Assembly: GCA_964632995.1 (NCBI GenBank) | Contig: CAZWDL010000056.1 | Span: 1-45,478 of the forward strand | From: CAZWDL01 sp964632995 | GTDB taxonomy: Bacteria; Bacteroidota; Bacteroidia; Chitinophagales; Saprospiraceae | Length of the DNA: 45,478 nucleotides | Direction: 5' to 3' | Program-made: the position numbers and the translations under genes | Shown: positions 16,554 to 26,233 of the stretch, one piece after another | Layout of the letters: each line of letters starts with the position of its first letter | Position numbering within the stretch: position 1 is the first letter of the stretch | Notes under the pieces: generated by a model | Told to the model about the DNA's origin: nothing | The model's input: only the letters and a program-made list of their open reading frames with translations | Databases searched by the model: none

Positions 16554-17036
16554 GGTAACTTTTTTGGTTAATGAATACGGTGACATGACTACTTTTAATT
16601 CCCGGCGCACAAGTGAGAAAAGCCTATATCGCTTCATCGCTTCGGTAAAAGGCAAGGTTATGAAGTCTTGTACGGGGGGGTAACCAGGTCCTTGTTCTGG
16701 TTCGCACTTGCGTACGGCCTTGTATCAGAGAGTAAGAGGAGATAAGTTATTGTTATAAAGATCCCGAATAGATACCGATTCCATAAAATAAGACAATTTT
16801 TTTAAAATTATTTGAGTTTTTCAATTTGCTGGAAAACAGATATCATTGATACTTTTCCTGGCAGCAGCTTTCCGGTTGAGGCAGCGTGCTGGTTTTGAAA
16901 GGGACTTTAGAACGCGTTCCTTAGCATTTAATCCACCCGTTTTGTATATTCCAGCATCCTCTATCGGTGGACCTGATGAGGCGCCTGTTTAAATTCCGGT
17001 CTCTGGGTTCTCCCAATTTTATAACACACCTGATAT
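16554..17036. other. Intergenic region upstream of pyruvate carboxylase
   Basis: A 483 bp AT-rich gap between the M43 remnant and pyc, which are divergent. The best plus-strand promoter candidate is TTTG at 16825-16828 with TACTTTTC at 16850-16857 (21 bp apart, one mismatch at -7). This leaves a leader of about 170 nt in which I find no known riboswitch. Otherwise nothing was recognised. Confidence 0.4.
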
Positions 17037-20000
17037 ATGACAGCAGATTTAAAACCCTTCAAAAAAATCATGGTCGCCAATCGCGGCGAGATTGCTATCC
17101 GCGTATTGCGCGCCGCCTCCGAATTACAGCTGCGAACTGTAGCCGTGTACACTTACGAAGACCGTTACTCCCTGCACCGTTACAAAGCCGATGAGGCTTA
17201 CCAGATCGGTCCTGAGGACGAACCGCTCAAACCCTATATCGATATCGAAGAACTCATACGGGTGGCCAAAGACAATGAGGTCGATGCCATTCATCCGGGG
17301 TACGGTTTCCTTTCGGAAAATGTGCACTTCGCGCGCGCCTGCCGGGAGGCGGGCATCGAATTTATCGGCCCGGCGCCGGAAGTGATGGAGCAACTCGGCG
17401 ATAAGGTGGCTGCCAAAAAGCTGGCCCGACGAGTAGATGTCCCGCTGATTGAGGATAGCAAGCGCGACCTGATCAGTAAGGACATCGCGCTGGAAGAGGC
17501 TCGCAATATCGGCTTCCCGGTTATTATCAAGGCGGCTGCCGGAGGAGGCGGACGCGGCATGCGCGTGGTGCGCGACGAAGCATCGCTGGCCGTAGAATAC
17601 GAAGAGGCGAGGGGAGAGGCCCGTACCGCCTTTGGCGACGATACGGTCTTTATTGAAAAATACATCGAAAACCCCAAGCATATCGAAGTGCAGGTGCTGG
17701 GTGACAAGTACGGCAATATCGTTCATCTTTACGAGCGGGATTGTTCTGTGCAGCGCCGCTTTCAGAAAGTGGTGGAAGTGGCTCCCTGTATTTCCATTTC
17801 GCAAGCCACCCGCGAGAAGCTGTACGACTACGCCCTCAGGTTAGCTGATGAAGTGAATTACAGCCATGCGGGAACCGTTGAGTTCTTGGTGGATGACGAC
17901 GAGCGGATCTACTTCATCGAAGTCAACCCCCGCATTCAGGTAGAACATACTGTGACCGAAGAAGTGACCGGCATCGATATCGTGCGATCCCAGATCCTGA
18001 TCAGTATGGGCTACGGCCTCAACGACGAAGAGCTGCGCATCGGCAATCAATCGGATATCTCCATGTTCGGCTGTGCCATCCAGTGCCGGGTGACGACCGA
18101 AGACCCGATTAACGACTTCAAGCCGGATTATGGCCGCCTGATCGCCTACCGTTCAGCCAGCGGCATGGGCATTCGCCTCGATGCGGGCAGCGCCTATGCC
18201 GGCGCCAAAATTTCACCCTATTTCGACAGCCTGTTGGTGAAAGTAACTGCCTGGGGGCGTACGCTGCCCGGTTCGGCGCAGCGCATGCACCGGGCCCTGC
18301 GGGAATTTCGTATTCGCGGGGTGAAGACGAATATCGGGTTTCTTCTCAATTTGCTGATGCATCCCGAATTCCAGGCAGGGAAAACAACCGTTAATTTCAT
18401 CAAGGAAAATCCGCAGTTACTTGAACCGCTGGGCTGGCGCGACCGGGGCACCAAGATGCTGCGCTATCTGGCGGAGGTCATCGTCAATGGCCATCCCGAT
18501 GTTAAGCACCATGACGAGCAGGTGACCTTTTTGCCGCCCCGCGTGCCGGATTTCGATTACCGGCAGCCCTGTCCCGATGGTACCCGGCAGAAACTCCAGG
18601 AACTGGGACCTGAGGGTTTTGCCCGATGGCTCAAGGAACAAAAATCGATTCAATACACCGATACGACCTTCCGCGACGCCCACCAGTCATTGCTCGCCAC
18701 CCGCATGCGTACCTACGATATGCAGCGCGTGGCGGAGAGCTACGCCCGCCATCACGCCGGCAGCCTTTTCTCTATGGAGGTATGGGGCGGTGCTACTTTC
18801 GATGTAGCCCTTCGCTTCCTCAAGGAAGATCCCTGGGAGCGGCTGGCTAAATTGCGCCAGGCGATTCCCAATATCTGCTTTCAGATGCTACTGCGCGGAT
18901 CCAATGCCGTCGGCTACACGGCTTATCCCGATAACCTCATCGAAAAGTTCGTCGAACAGGCCGCGGAAACCGGCATCGATATCTTTCGCATCTTCGACTC
19001 CCTCAACTGGGTAGAGGCCATGAAAACGAGCATCCGTACGGTTCGCGAACGAACGGATGCGGTGGCGGAGGCCTGCCTCTGTTATACCGGCGATATCAGC
19101 GATCCGGAGCGGGAAAAATTCAACCTGCAGTACTACCTGGACCTGGCGCGGCGACTGGAAGATGAAGGCGCCCACATTATCGCGATCAAGGATATGGCGG
19201 GGCTCCTAAAACCTTACGCCGCCACCGTCTTGATCGAACACCTCAAGGAAGTAGTGGATGCACCGGTACACCTGCACACCCACGATACCTCTTCCCTGCA
19301 AAGCGCCACTTACTTAAAGGCCATTGAGGCCGGTGTCGATGTGGTGGACGTCGCTATCGCTTCTATGTCGGGACTGACCTCTCAGCCCAGCTTCAATTCC
19401 CTGGTCGCCATGATGAAGGGGCATGAACGGGAACACCCGGTAGATCTGCCCTCCCTCAATCAGTTTTCGACTTACTGGGAAGCCGTCCGCCGCTATTATT
19501 ATCCCTTTGAAACTGAACTGCGCTCCGGAACGGCGGAAGTTTATGAACACGAAATTCCCGGTGGCCAGTACTCCAATTTAAGACCGCAGGCTCGCGCCCT
19601 GGGACTGGAAGGGCAGTTTGAAAAGGTCAAGGAAAATTACCGCATCGCCAACCAACTGTTCGGAGACCTTATCAAGGTGACGCCCTCTTCAAAAGTGGTG
19701 GGGGATATGGCCCTGTTTATGACTTCCAACCAACTCACCAAAGAGGATATTCTCGAACGCGGCGACAAGCTGGCCTTCCCCGATAGTGTCAAAGCGCTCA
19801 TGCGCGGTGACCTCGGACAAATTGACAGCGGCTTTCCGCCTGAAATCCAGCAATTGGTGTTAAAAGGGGAGAAACCCTATATCGAACGGCCCAACGCCCA
19901 CCTCAAACCGGTAGATTTTGACCGGGAGTTCAAGGACTTTCTGCAGCGCTTCGACGAAGATCTGTCTATCAACGATTTTCTGTCTTACCGGCTCTATCCC

Positions 20001-20489
20001 AAAGTGTACGAAGATTACTTCCAGCATCAGGAGGAATACGGTGCGGTGGAAAATCTGCCGACGCCCGCTTTCTTCTACGGGCTGGAACACAATGAAGAAA
20101 TCATGGTCTCCCTGGACCGGGGAAAAAATGTGCTCATCAAGTACCTGAATATGACGGAGCCCGATGAGCAGGGGCTTCGACTTGTTCTCTTCCAGCTCAA
20201 CGGCCAGACCCGCTCGATCATGACGCGCGATCAGGGAGCGAAGACTGAGGTTGTCCTGCACCAGAAAGCAAGCGGTGATAAGGAAATCGGGTCTCCTCTG
20301 CAGGGCAACCTGTCGAAGGTGCTCGTCAAAGCAGGCGATGTAGTAGAGGCAAACACGCCCTTGTTCACTATCGAAGCCATGAAGATGGAAAGTACAATCA
20401 CCTCGCCAATGGCCGGCACGGTGAAAAAGGTTCACCTGCCGGGTAAAACGCTGGTGGAACAGGACGATCTGGTGGTGGAACTGGAATGA
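17037..20489 (+). CDS. pyc: Pyruvate carboxylase
   Basis: A full-length 1150-residue single-chain pyruvate carboxylase, which makes oxaloacetate from pyruvate, bicarbonate and ATP using covalently bound biotin. Domain order: biotin carboxylase (about 8-460; KKIMVANRGEIAIRV, the ATP-grasp loop KAAAGGGGRGMR, EVNPRIQVEH), carboxyltransferase (about 535-810; YTDTTFRDAHQSLLATRMRT, the metal-binding HLHTHDT), the central tetramerisation region with QARALGLE, and the biotin carrier domain with EAMKMES, where K1116 is the biotinylation site. The start ATG at 17037 fits the family N-terminus. It is monocistronic and convergent with the gene at 20569. This is a standard anaplerotic enzyme with nothing missing. 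Confidence 0.97.
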   Translation: MTADLKPFKKIMVANRGEIAIRVLRAASELQLRTVAVYTYEDRYSLHRYKADEAYQIGPEDEPLKPYIDIEELIRVAKDNEVDAIHPGYGFLSENVHFARACREAGIEFIGPAPEVMEQLGDKVAAKKLARRVDVPLIEDSKRDLISKDIALEEARNIGFPVIIKAAAGGGGRGMRVVRDEASLAVEYEEARGEARTAFGDDTVFIEKYIENPKHIEVQVLGDKYGNIVHLYERDCSVQRRFQKVVEVAPCISISQATREKLYDYALRLADEVNYSHAGTVEFLVDDDERIYFIEVNPRIQVEHTVTEEVTGIDIVRSQILISMGYGLNDEELRIGNQSDISMFGCAIQCRVTTEDPINDFKPDYGRLIAYRSASGMGIRLDAGSAYAGAKISPYFDSLLVKVTAWGRTLPGSAQRMHRALREFRIRGVKTNIGFLLNLLMHPEFQAGKTTVNFIKENPQLLEPLGWRDRGTKMLRYLAEVIVNGHPDVKHHDEQVTFLPPRVPDFDYRQPCPDGTRQKLQELGPEGFARWLKEQKSIQYTDTTFRDAHQSLLATRMRTYDMQRVAESYARHHAGSLFSMEVWGGATFDVALRFLKEDPWERLAKLRQAIPNICFQMLLRGSNAVGYTAYPDNLIEKFVEQAAETGIDIFRIFDSLNWVEAMKTSIRTVRERTDAVAEACLCYTGDISDPEREKFNLQYYLDLARRLEDEGAHIIAIKDMAGLLKPYAATVLIEHLKEVVDAPVHLHTHDTSSLQSATYLKAIEAGVDVVDVAIASMSGLTSQPSFNSLVAMMKGHEREHPVDLPSLNQFSTYWEAVRRYYYPFETELRSGTAEVYEHEIPGGQYSNLRPQARALGLEGQFEKVKENYRIANQLFGDLIKVTPSSKVVGDMALFMTSNQLTKEDILERGDKLAFPDSVKALMRGDLGQIDSGFPPEIQQLVLKGEKPYIERPNAHLKPVDFDREFKDFLQRFDEDLSINDFLSYRLYPKVYEDYFQHQEEYGAVENLPTPAFFYGLEHNEEIMVSLDRGKNVLIKYLNMTEPDEQGLRLVLFQLNGQTRSIMTRDQGAKTEVVLHQKASGDKEIGSPLQGNLSKVLVKAGDVVEANTPLFTIEAMKMESTITSPMAGTVKKVHLPGKTLVEQDDLVVELE

Positions 20490-20510
20490 GAGCTTGTTGG
20501 GCGTTTTCTT

Positions 20511-20585
20511 TTGATCGCTGTTTGGAAGACCTGGAAACCAACATCTTACTTTCAGGCTTTCTAAACGCCTAACCTTCTAAACTCA
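20511..20585. repeat. Palindromic repeat, family 2, copy B
   Basis: gatcgctgtttggaag matches copy A (gatcgctgtttagaag, near 3164). The arms gtttggaagacctg and caggctttctaaac are about 11 of 14 complementary. The right end (cttctaaactcat) runs into the last codons of the gene on the minus strand, so that protein ends in residues encoded by the repeat. Confidence 0.6.
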
Positions 20586-20976
20586 TCCCCGCCAGTCGCT
20601 TGTAAATCCGGTCGGGGTGGCGCAGAAATTCTATTTTTTGAATCTTCTCTTCCTGTTTTTCGATGATGAGCAGCGCCTGCGGCTGTTGCTGCCGGGGCCG
20701 GAAGAAAAGTGCCGCCGGCCGGCCTTGCAAGTGACAAAGCTTCCAGTAATGCGGCCCTTTGATAGCATGATGAATCGCTTCCAGGAATTTACTGCACTGA
20801 CCAATGCCGAAAAGCAGGCGGGGAGGAGTTAAAGGCCCGGGACCGTCATCGGTGTATAGCCTTATATCTTCCCGCAGGATGCGCAGCAGTACGGACAGGT
20901 CACTCCGGTTCCGGAAGGACTCGATAAGTTTATTGATCAACAAAAGATTTTCACTGCCCTCCTGCTTGACTGACAT
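20569..20976 (-). CDS. SnoaL/NTF2-like small protein, resembling an ECF41 sigma C-terminal domain
   Basis: A 135-residue cytoplasmic protein. The pattern LSVLLRILREDIRLYTDDG, RLLFGIGQCSKFLEAI, LQGRPAALFF and IQKIEFLRHPDRIYKRL resembles the SnoaL-like (NTF2 fold) domain attached to the C-terminus of ECF41/SigJ-type sigma factors, where it tunes sigma activity or binds a ligand. No sigma region 2 or 4 is present, so this is the domain standing alone. The last residues (MSLEG) are encoded by repeat copy B, which suggests that the original C-terminus was replaced. The family assignment rests on pattern recognition only and function is unknown. Confidence 0.6.
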   Translation of the reverse strand: MSVKQEGSENLLLINKLIESFRNRSDLSVLLRILREDIRLYTDDGPGPLTPPRLLFGIGQCSKFLEAIHHAIKGPHYWKLCHLQGRPAALFFRPRQQQPQALLIIEKQEEKIQKIEFLRHPDRIYKRLAGMSLEG

Positions 20977-21471
20977 TGTATGGGTGTTTTTAGGTGTTCA
21001 TGTGCGACGAAAAATACAATGGCTTAGCAGAGCAAACCGTCGCCAGGGGGATGTTTGATATTGAAAGAAGTTTAAAATTGGTTCCGACACTTACTGATTG
21101 CTCGTCGCTTAACTGGAGGTGGCTAACCCGGATTATTCATGGGAAGTCCATGAATAATGACGACAAATGATCGAGAACATCTGATTTTCAATTATTTGTG
21201 TCAGGGTTAACCCTGACGATTTCAAAATTCCGGATACCCAAATTTGAGTATTTACCCTGCTGAACATAAAGTGGGTGGAATCTTTATAATTGACTGATAA
21301 CCAAAATTTTGAAATTCGTCAGCCCTTCGGGCGGAAAATTCTTTGTGAATTTTCCGGGCTAATAAAAATAAGGAAAAAAACTTTTGAATGCCAGTCCGGA
21401 TACAGAAGTAATGAAGTTCGGCACCGAGAGCAGGTTATTCCAAACGGAATGCGTAATATTGCGAAAAAACC
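20977..21471. other. Gene-free region rich in palindromes
   Basis: A 495 bp gap. It holds a segment at about 21084-21112 (gacacttactgattgctcgtc) that resembles the right arm of palindromic element copy 3, as if one end of an element were left. It also holds a perfect hairpin attattcatgg/ccatgaataat (21132-21142, 21148-21158), a perfect 18 bp palindrome gtcagggttaaccctgac (21200-21217) and a hairpin cggaaaattc/gaattttccg flanked by agcc/ggct (about 21318-21362). No ORF is convincing. Confidence 0.65.
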
Positions 21472-22014
21472 ATGAGAAGATTGCTTATGAAAGAATGGAC
21501 ATTTAACTGGCTGTTAGTACTCACCCTGTTTCTCGCGGCCTGTGGCAGTGATCAGCAGGAGGCAGCGGAAGAAAAGACGGAAGGCGGGGAAATCAGCGGC
21601 GACACCAAAGTGCAACCTTCCGAATACATAGAAGAAAATACAGTCGCCGGCGACTGGACCTACGAGCAAATTGAGAACGAGGTTTTTGCCGGAACGGGCG
21701 AGCCAGTCGAATGGAACAGCAAAACCTTAAAAGAAGGCCGGGATTTCCTTTCCATGTCTATGGGTAGTCAATGCGGTGAAGGTAACTGCGGTAAGCAGAT
21801 ATACCTGCTCAACTCACACGAGCAACACCCGGTGCGCACGGTCGTTACCATTCCCTATCAAATGGAGAATTCTCCCGGCTATATCGCCAGGGAGTACACC
21901 ATACAGCCAGGGGAGAAAATTTATATCGGTTGTTCTCATCTGTGTCAAAAAGGCGAGGGCACCGAATTCAAACGGGCTATCGTCATGGCGGATATCATGG
22001 ACGATGTACAGTAG
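21472..22014 (+). CDS. Hypothetical lipoprotein
   Basis: A 180-residue lipoprotein that I do not recognise. ATG at 21472 and ATG at 21487 are both possible starts; the second gives a more typical signal peptide (MKEWTFNWLLVLTLFLAAC). The lipobox LAAC is followed by an acidic, low-complexity linker (about 25-50). The folded part (about 60-180) contains two conserved-looking Cys pairs, CGEGNC and CSHLC, which could form disulfides or bind a metal in the periplasm. The TlpA-like thioredoxin gene follows 165 bp downstream on the same strand, so a link to disulfide chemistry is possible but unproven. Confidence 0.75.
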   Translation: MRRLLMKEWTFNWLLVLTLFLAACGSDQQEAAEEKTEGGEISGDTKVQPSEYIEENTVAGDWTYEQIENEVFAGTGEPVEWNSKTLKEGRDFLSMSMGSQCGEGNCGKQIYLLNSHEQHPVRTVVTIPYQMENSPGYIAREYTIQPGEKIYIGCSHLCQKGEGTEFKRAIVMADIMDDVQ

Positions 22015-22179
22015 AGGAGAATGGGCAGTAGGCAGTTCCGATACGCCAACGCTATCAGAATCTACGCTTCGCTCCGACCGGCAGTTGGCCGGGCTCAGGC
22101 AGGATAGTGCCCGGCTATTGTCTACTGCGCCGGTTTGATGGAAAATCCCTACATTTAGAAGCAAGAAAACCCTTTAGCT

Positions 22180-23685
22180 ATGAAAAGCTACCCATTCTTG
22201 CTTATTCTGGGAATCCTTCTCCATTCTCCCTTACTGAGCGGCCAGGAAGAAAAGCTAGTCAAGATCTGTGGTCAGGTTAAGCAATACGAAAATTTGCCGA
22301 TGGGCAAGCGGCTCCGCTTCTGGGTAGCCCAACTGACGCAGTTCCGGCCGCTGCGAAAAGACATTAATCTGCAGGGGAAGGGCGACTTTTGCGTTGAGCT
22401 TCCGCTGTATTACTTCCAGGAAGTGCGCCTCAGCTACCTGGGGGAAACCATTCCGCTGCTGGTCGGTCCCGGCGATGAGTTGTACCTGGAAATCGATGCC
22501 CTGCGCCTGTCACAGGGGGAACATCCCTGGGCCTGTATCCGTGTGGAGGGAGACCGGGCGCTTACGAACCGGCAGCTGATCACCTTTTGGGGCAACTGGC
22601 GGGAGGAAAGATCAAGATTGGAGCGCATCTCTGCCGGTATGGACCCCGTAATCTACAAGGAGCGCCAACTGCAGGAACTGAACAGCATGCTAGGGCAACT
22701 CCGGGAATATCGCCGCCATTACTTCATGAACGATACGGTCTACGACTGGGCGCAGCAATATCTGAATTATACCGTGGCCCGGAATCTCTTCCAGCAGGTC
22801 TTGCGGCACGGTACAGCTACGGAACAGCAATACCTGCCGCACCAGATGGTTTCAGACAATCATTTCGATACCTGGGAAAAATTCCGGCAGATGAATCCTG
22901 AATACGCCCTGAGTTGGGCCTACCGGATGTTTCTTTCCACCAATATCAACTATCTCAATTTTTTCTCCACCCTACAGCTGGCCCCTGATTATCTCTCTAA
23001 AAGTAAAGCGGAGCGCAAAGAATTCGATTACGTCTACAGTGATACCATTATTATGGCCTCTATCGATTGGCTCGAGGAACGGCCGTCCTCCGGTTTCCGC
23101 ACCCACGCCCTGGCCCTGGCCCTCGGCAACTATCTGGAATTGCCGATGACCGCCCGCCTCGTGGAAGAAGCGGATATTGAACAAATTCCGGATAAGGAGT
23201 TACGCCGCCGCATCCGGGAGAAGTACGAATTGTCCCGTTCCCGCGAAGTCGAATTCAATGATACGGAACGACTCGTGCAGCCTCCGGATACCGTACAGGA
23301 CGTCGTCGCCTGGGCAGGGCGGGAATTCGCCGGCAGTGTTGTCCTGCTGGATTTCTGGGCCACCTGGTGCGGCAGATGTATTTACAGTATCGAAAATGAT
23401 CTGCCGCAACTGGTGGAGGTCTTTCGCGATCAACCGTTTGTCGTTCTGCTGGTTGGTATCGCTTCGGAGCGCAACTTCCTCATCGATCGGGCCAACCGCT
23501 TTGCGGTCGAAGCCCTGCATCTGTTTCCGACGCAGGCGCAGGAAGTTTTCCTCCAGGAGCAACATGCCTTAAAGGGGCTTCCCCGCTACATGCTTCTGAA
23601 CAAGCAAGGCGAGCTCGTGGACGACCGCGCCCCCAAACCGGGACCGGAGCTAGTGGAAAGGATTGAAGCGTTTACGAAATCTTGA
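22180..23685 (+). CDS. TlpA-like thioredoxin-fold disulfide reductase, secreted
   Basis: A 501-residue exported protein. A signal peptide (MKSYPFLLILGILLHSPLLSG) is followed by a long N-terminal region of about 330 residues typical of Bacteroidota TlpA/ResA relatives (a beta-rich DUF4369-like start, then helices). The thioredoxin domain is C-terminal: VVLLDFWATWCGRC with the redox pair C397 and C400, and a cis-Pro loop GLPRYMLLNKQGELV. It should reduce or exchange disulfides in the periplasm. The WCGRC motif is unusual compared with WCGPC or WCPPC and may shift redox potential. Its stop is 11 bp from the convergent tex stop, with no terminator between. Confidence 0.87.
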   Translation: MKSYPFLLILGILLHSPLLSGQEEKLVKICGQVKQYENLPMGKRLRFWVAQLTQFRPLRKDINLQGKGDFCVELPLYYFQEVRLSYLGETIPLLVGPGDELYLEIDALRLSQGEHPWACIRVEGDRALTNRQLITFWGNWREERSRLERISAGMDPVIYKERQLQELNSMLGQLREYRRHYFMNDTVYDWAQQYLNYTVARNLFQQVLRHGTATEQQYLPHQMVSDNHFDTWEKFRQMNPEYALSWAYRMFLSTNINYLNFFSTLQLAPDYLSKSKAERKEFDYVYSDTIIMASIDWLEERPSSGFRTHALALALGNYLELPMTARLVEEADIEQIPDKELRRRIREKYELSRSREVEFNDTERLVQPPDTVQDVVAWAGREFAGSVVLLDFWATWCGRCIYSIENDLPQLVEVFRDQPFVVLLVGIASERNFLIDRANRFAVEALHLFPTQAQEVFLQEQHALKGLPRYMLLNKQGELVDDRAPKPGPELVERIEAFTKS

Positions 23686-23696
23686 TGGTAAACGCA

Positions 23697-25826
23697 TTAC
23701 TTGTTCAATCCTTTCATAGATAACTGTATCCGTCCTCTTTCCCGGTCTACTTTCATCACCTTTACCGTCACCTCCTGCTGCAGGCTGACCACATCGGCCG
23801 GGTTTTTGACGAATTTATCAGCCAGTTGTGAAATGTGCACCAGGCCGCTCTCCTTGATACCGATATCTACGAAGGCGCCGAAATTGGTGATATTGTTGAC
23901 GATGCCGGGCACGATCATGCCCTCGCTGACCTGATCTATGCTATGGATGTTGGCGAATTCAAAAGTTTTGGCTTCGCCCCGCGGGTCCAGGCCCGGTTTG
24001 GCCAGCTCGTTCATGATATCTTTGAGCGTGGGTAAGCCGGTGATGTCGGTGATGTACTGCTTGAGATTGATCTGCTTACGCAAATCGGCGCGCTGAATGA
24101 GATCTTCGATGCTTACGCCCAGATCTTTGGCCATCTGCTCTACGATGGGATAAGTTTCCGGGTGCACCGCGGTATTGTCGAGCGGGTGTTGGGCATCGTG
24201 AATACGCAGGAAACCAGCGCACTGTTCGAAGGCTTTATCGCCGAGGCGTGACACCTTTTTGAGTTCGGCCCGCGAACGGAAAGGCCCCTGCTCCCGCCGG
24301 TAGTCGACGATATTTTGCGCCAGGGAGGGGCCGAGCCCCGAGACGTAGGTCAGCAGGTGTTTGCTGGCCGTATTGACGTTGATGCCCACCGAGTTGACGC
24401 AGCTCTCCACGACGCGGTCGAGGCTTTCCTTCAGCAAGCTCTGGTTGACATCGTGCTGGTATTGCCCTACGCCGATGGATTTGGGATCAATTTTGACCAG
24501 TTCGGCCAGTGGGTCCATGAGTCGGCGGGCGATACTGACGGCGCCGCGCACCGTGACGTCCTGATCCGGGAATTCTTCCCTGGCGATTTCGGAAGCGGAA
24601 TAGATAGAGGCGCCGCTTTCATTAACCATAAACACCTGCAGTTGCTTGCCGAAGTCGATTCCCTGGCAAAGGCTCAGCGTTTCGCGACCGGCGGTGCCGT
24701 TCCCTACGGCGATGGCTTCTACGTCGAAGTGTCCTGCCAGGTGTTGCAGGGTTTTGGTGGCCTCCTGCACGCGCGACTGCGGAGGGTGGGGAAAGATGGT
24801 GGTGTTTTCCAGCAGGTTGCCGCTGTCATCGAGCACGACGACTTTGCAACCGGTTCGGAAGCCGGGGTCTATGCCCAGTACACTTCGCTGGCCAAGGGGA
24901 GGCGCCAGCAGGAGTTGTCGCAGGTTAGTGGTAAAGACCTCGATGGCCTCCTCGTCGGCCTTGTCTTTCGACAGGTTGCGGAATTCCGTCTCGATGCTGG
25001 GCGCCAGCAGGCGGCTGTAGCCTTCGTGCAATGCTTGCCGCACCTGCTCGGTAGCGGCCCCGTGGCCTTGCAGATAATCCCGTTCCAGGCGATGAAGGGT
25101 ATGCTCGTCATCGGGGCTGATGATGACGCGCAAGATGCCCTCCTCTTCTCCGCGGCGGATGGCCAGCAGACGGTGAGAAGGGATTTTTTTAAGCGGCTCT
25201 TCGTAGTCGAAGTAATCGCGGTACTTGGCGCCCTCTTCCTTTTTTCCGCGCGCCACTTTCACGCGTACGACAGCCTCTCGCTGGAAAGCGCGACGCACTT
25301 TGTTACGGGCTTTTTCATCCTCGTTGATCCATTCCGCCATGATGTCGCGGGCGCCCTGCAGAGCTTCTTCTGTATCGGATACCTCCTCCGTGATGAACCT
25401 GGCGACTAGTTCTTCCAGGTCGTTACTCCTCTGCAAGTACAGCATCTGTGCCAGGGGCTCCAGGCCCTTTTCCCTGGCTTTGTCGGCCCGTGTTTTGCGT
25501 TTGCGTTTGTAGGGCAGGTACAAATCTTCGAGTTCGGTCGGATCGTAGGTAGCTACGATGCGGGCGCGTAGCTCGTCGGTCAGCTTTCCTTGTTCTTCAA
25601 TGGATTTCAGGATGCTTTCGCGCCGTTTTTCCAGCTCCTCAAGTTTGCCGGACTCCCGCTGAATATCGGCGATGGCTACCTCGTCGAGCGAGCCGGTAGC
25701 TTCTTTGCGATAGCGGGAAATAAACGGAATGGTGGATCCTTCGGCGAGGAGTTTCACCGTGTTTTCAACTTTCCATACCGGTACATTTAACCGGTCGGCG
25801 ATTAATCGGATGTGGGTATCGTTCAT
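23697..25826 (-). CDS. tex: Tex family transcription accessory / RNA-binding protein
   Basis: A 709-residue Tex protein, a cytoplasmic nucleic-acid binding factor linked to transcription in many bacteria. Order: helical N-terminal region (1-300; PFISRYRKEATGSLDE, DLYLPYKRKRKTRA), YqgF/RNase H-like domain (about 315-440; SVLGIDPGFRTGCKVVVLD, AVGNGTAGRET), helix-hairpin-helix segment (about 470-560; SVGINVNTASKHLLTYVSGL) and a C-terminal S1 domain (about 635-705; GMIVPGIVNNITNFGAFVDIG). Length is normal. It is isolated, with a 407 bp upstream gap shared with the divergent CHAT gene. Confidence 0.95.
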   Translation of the reverse strand: MNDTHIRLIADRLNVPVWKVENTVKLLAEGSTIPFISRYRKEATGSLDEVAIADIQRESGKLEELEKRRESILKSIEEQGKLTDELRARIVATYDPTELEDLYLPYKRKRKTRADKAREKGLEPLAQMLYLQRSNDLEELVARFITEEVSDTEEALQGARDIMAEWINEDEKARNKVRRAFQREAVVRVKVARGKKEEGAKYRDYFDYEEPLKKIPSHRLLAIRRGEEEGILRVIISPDDEHTLHRLERDYLQGHGAATEQVRQALHEGYSRLLAPSIETEFRNLSKDKADEEAIEVFTTNLRQLLLAPPLGQRSVLGIDPGFRTGCKVVVLDDSGNLLENTTIFPHPPQSRVQEATKTLQHLAGHFDVEAIAVGNGTAGRETLSLCQGIDFGKQLQVFMVNESGASIYSASEIAREEFPDQDVTVRGAVSIARRLMDPLAELVKIDPKSIGVGQYQHDVNQSLLKESLDRVVESCVNSVGINVNTASKHLLTYVSGLGPSLAQNIVDYRREQGPFRSRAELKKVSRLGDKAFEQCAGFLRIHDAQHPLDNTAVHPETYPIVEQMAKDLGVSIEDLIQRADLRKQINLKQYITDITGLPTLKDIMNELAKPGLDPRGEAKTFEFANIHSIDQVSEGMIVPGIVNNITNFGAFVDIGIKESGLVHISQLADKFVKNPADVVSLQQEVTVKVMKVDRERGRIQLSMKGLNK

Positions 25827-26233
25827 GTATATTGAGTTTTCTTAGTATAACGCCTTTTAGCGGGAGGCGAAGTTATAAAACCTGCCTTGTACAGGCAACT
25901 CTCTTCTGATGGCAGGATGATTTCTCTCACTGGATGACTTAAGGAAAAGAGGGGCCCTAATTGATCAGAAAAAATTGCATATGAAAGAGAAAGCGCTTAA
26001 TTTAAAATCTGTTTTTGTATTAAAAGCGGCTTTTGTAACAATATAGTACACCTTTTCGTATGCTTCTCTAAACGGGATCGTGTCCTTCCTGGTTCCCTGC
26101 TTCCTGTTGCAATTCCTGAGAAGCCTGAGCGGATTATAAATGCGCCGATCTGTTCCCGCTTCCCGCAACCGGCAACAATCTGAGGCTTAAAGGTGCAATA
26201 AGACTTGATCCTTAATCTCCAAACATCAACCCT
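25827..26233. other. Divergent intergenic region between tex and the CHAT gene
   Basis: A 407 bp AT-rich spacer that must contain promoters for both genes. Short palindromes are present (ctgccttgtacaggca near 25880; aaaagcggctttt near 26022). I cannot assign a -33/-7 pair with the correct spacing. No repeat-family copy or RNA gene was recognised. Confidence 0.4.

Noticed and set aside
24315..25409. Plus-strand open frame of about 364 codons
   Set aside because: Shadow of the tex gene on the minus strand.
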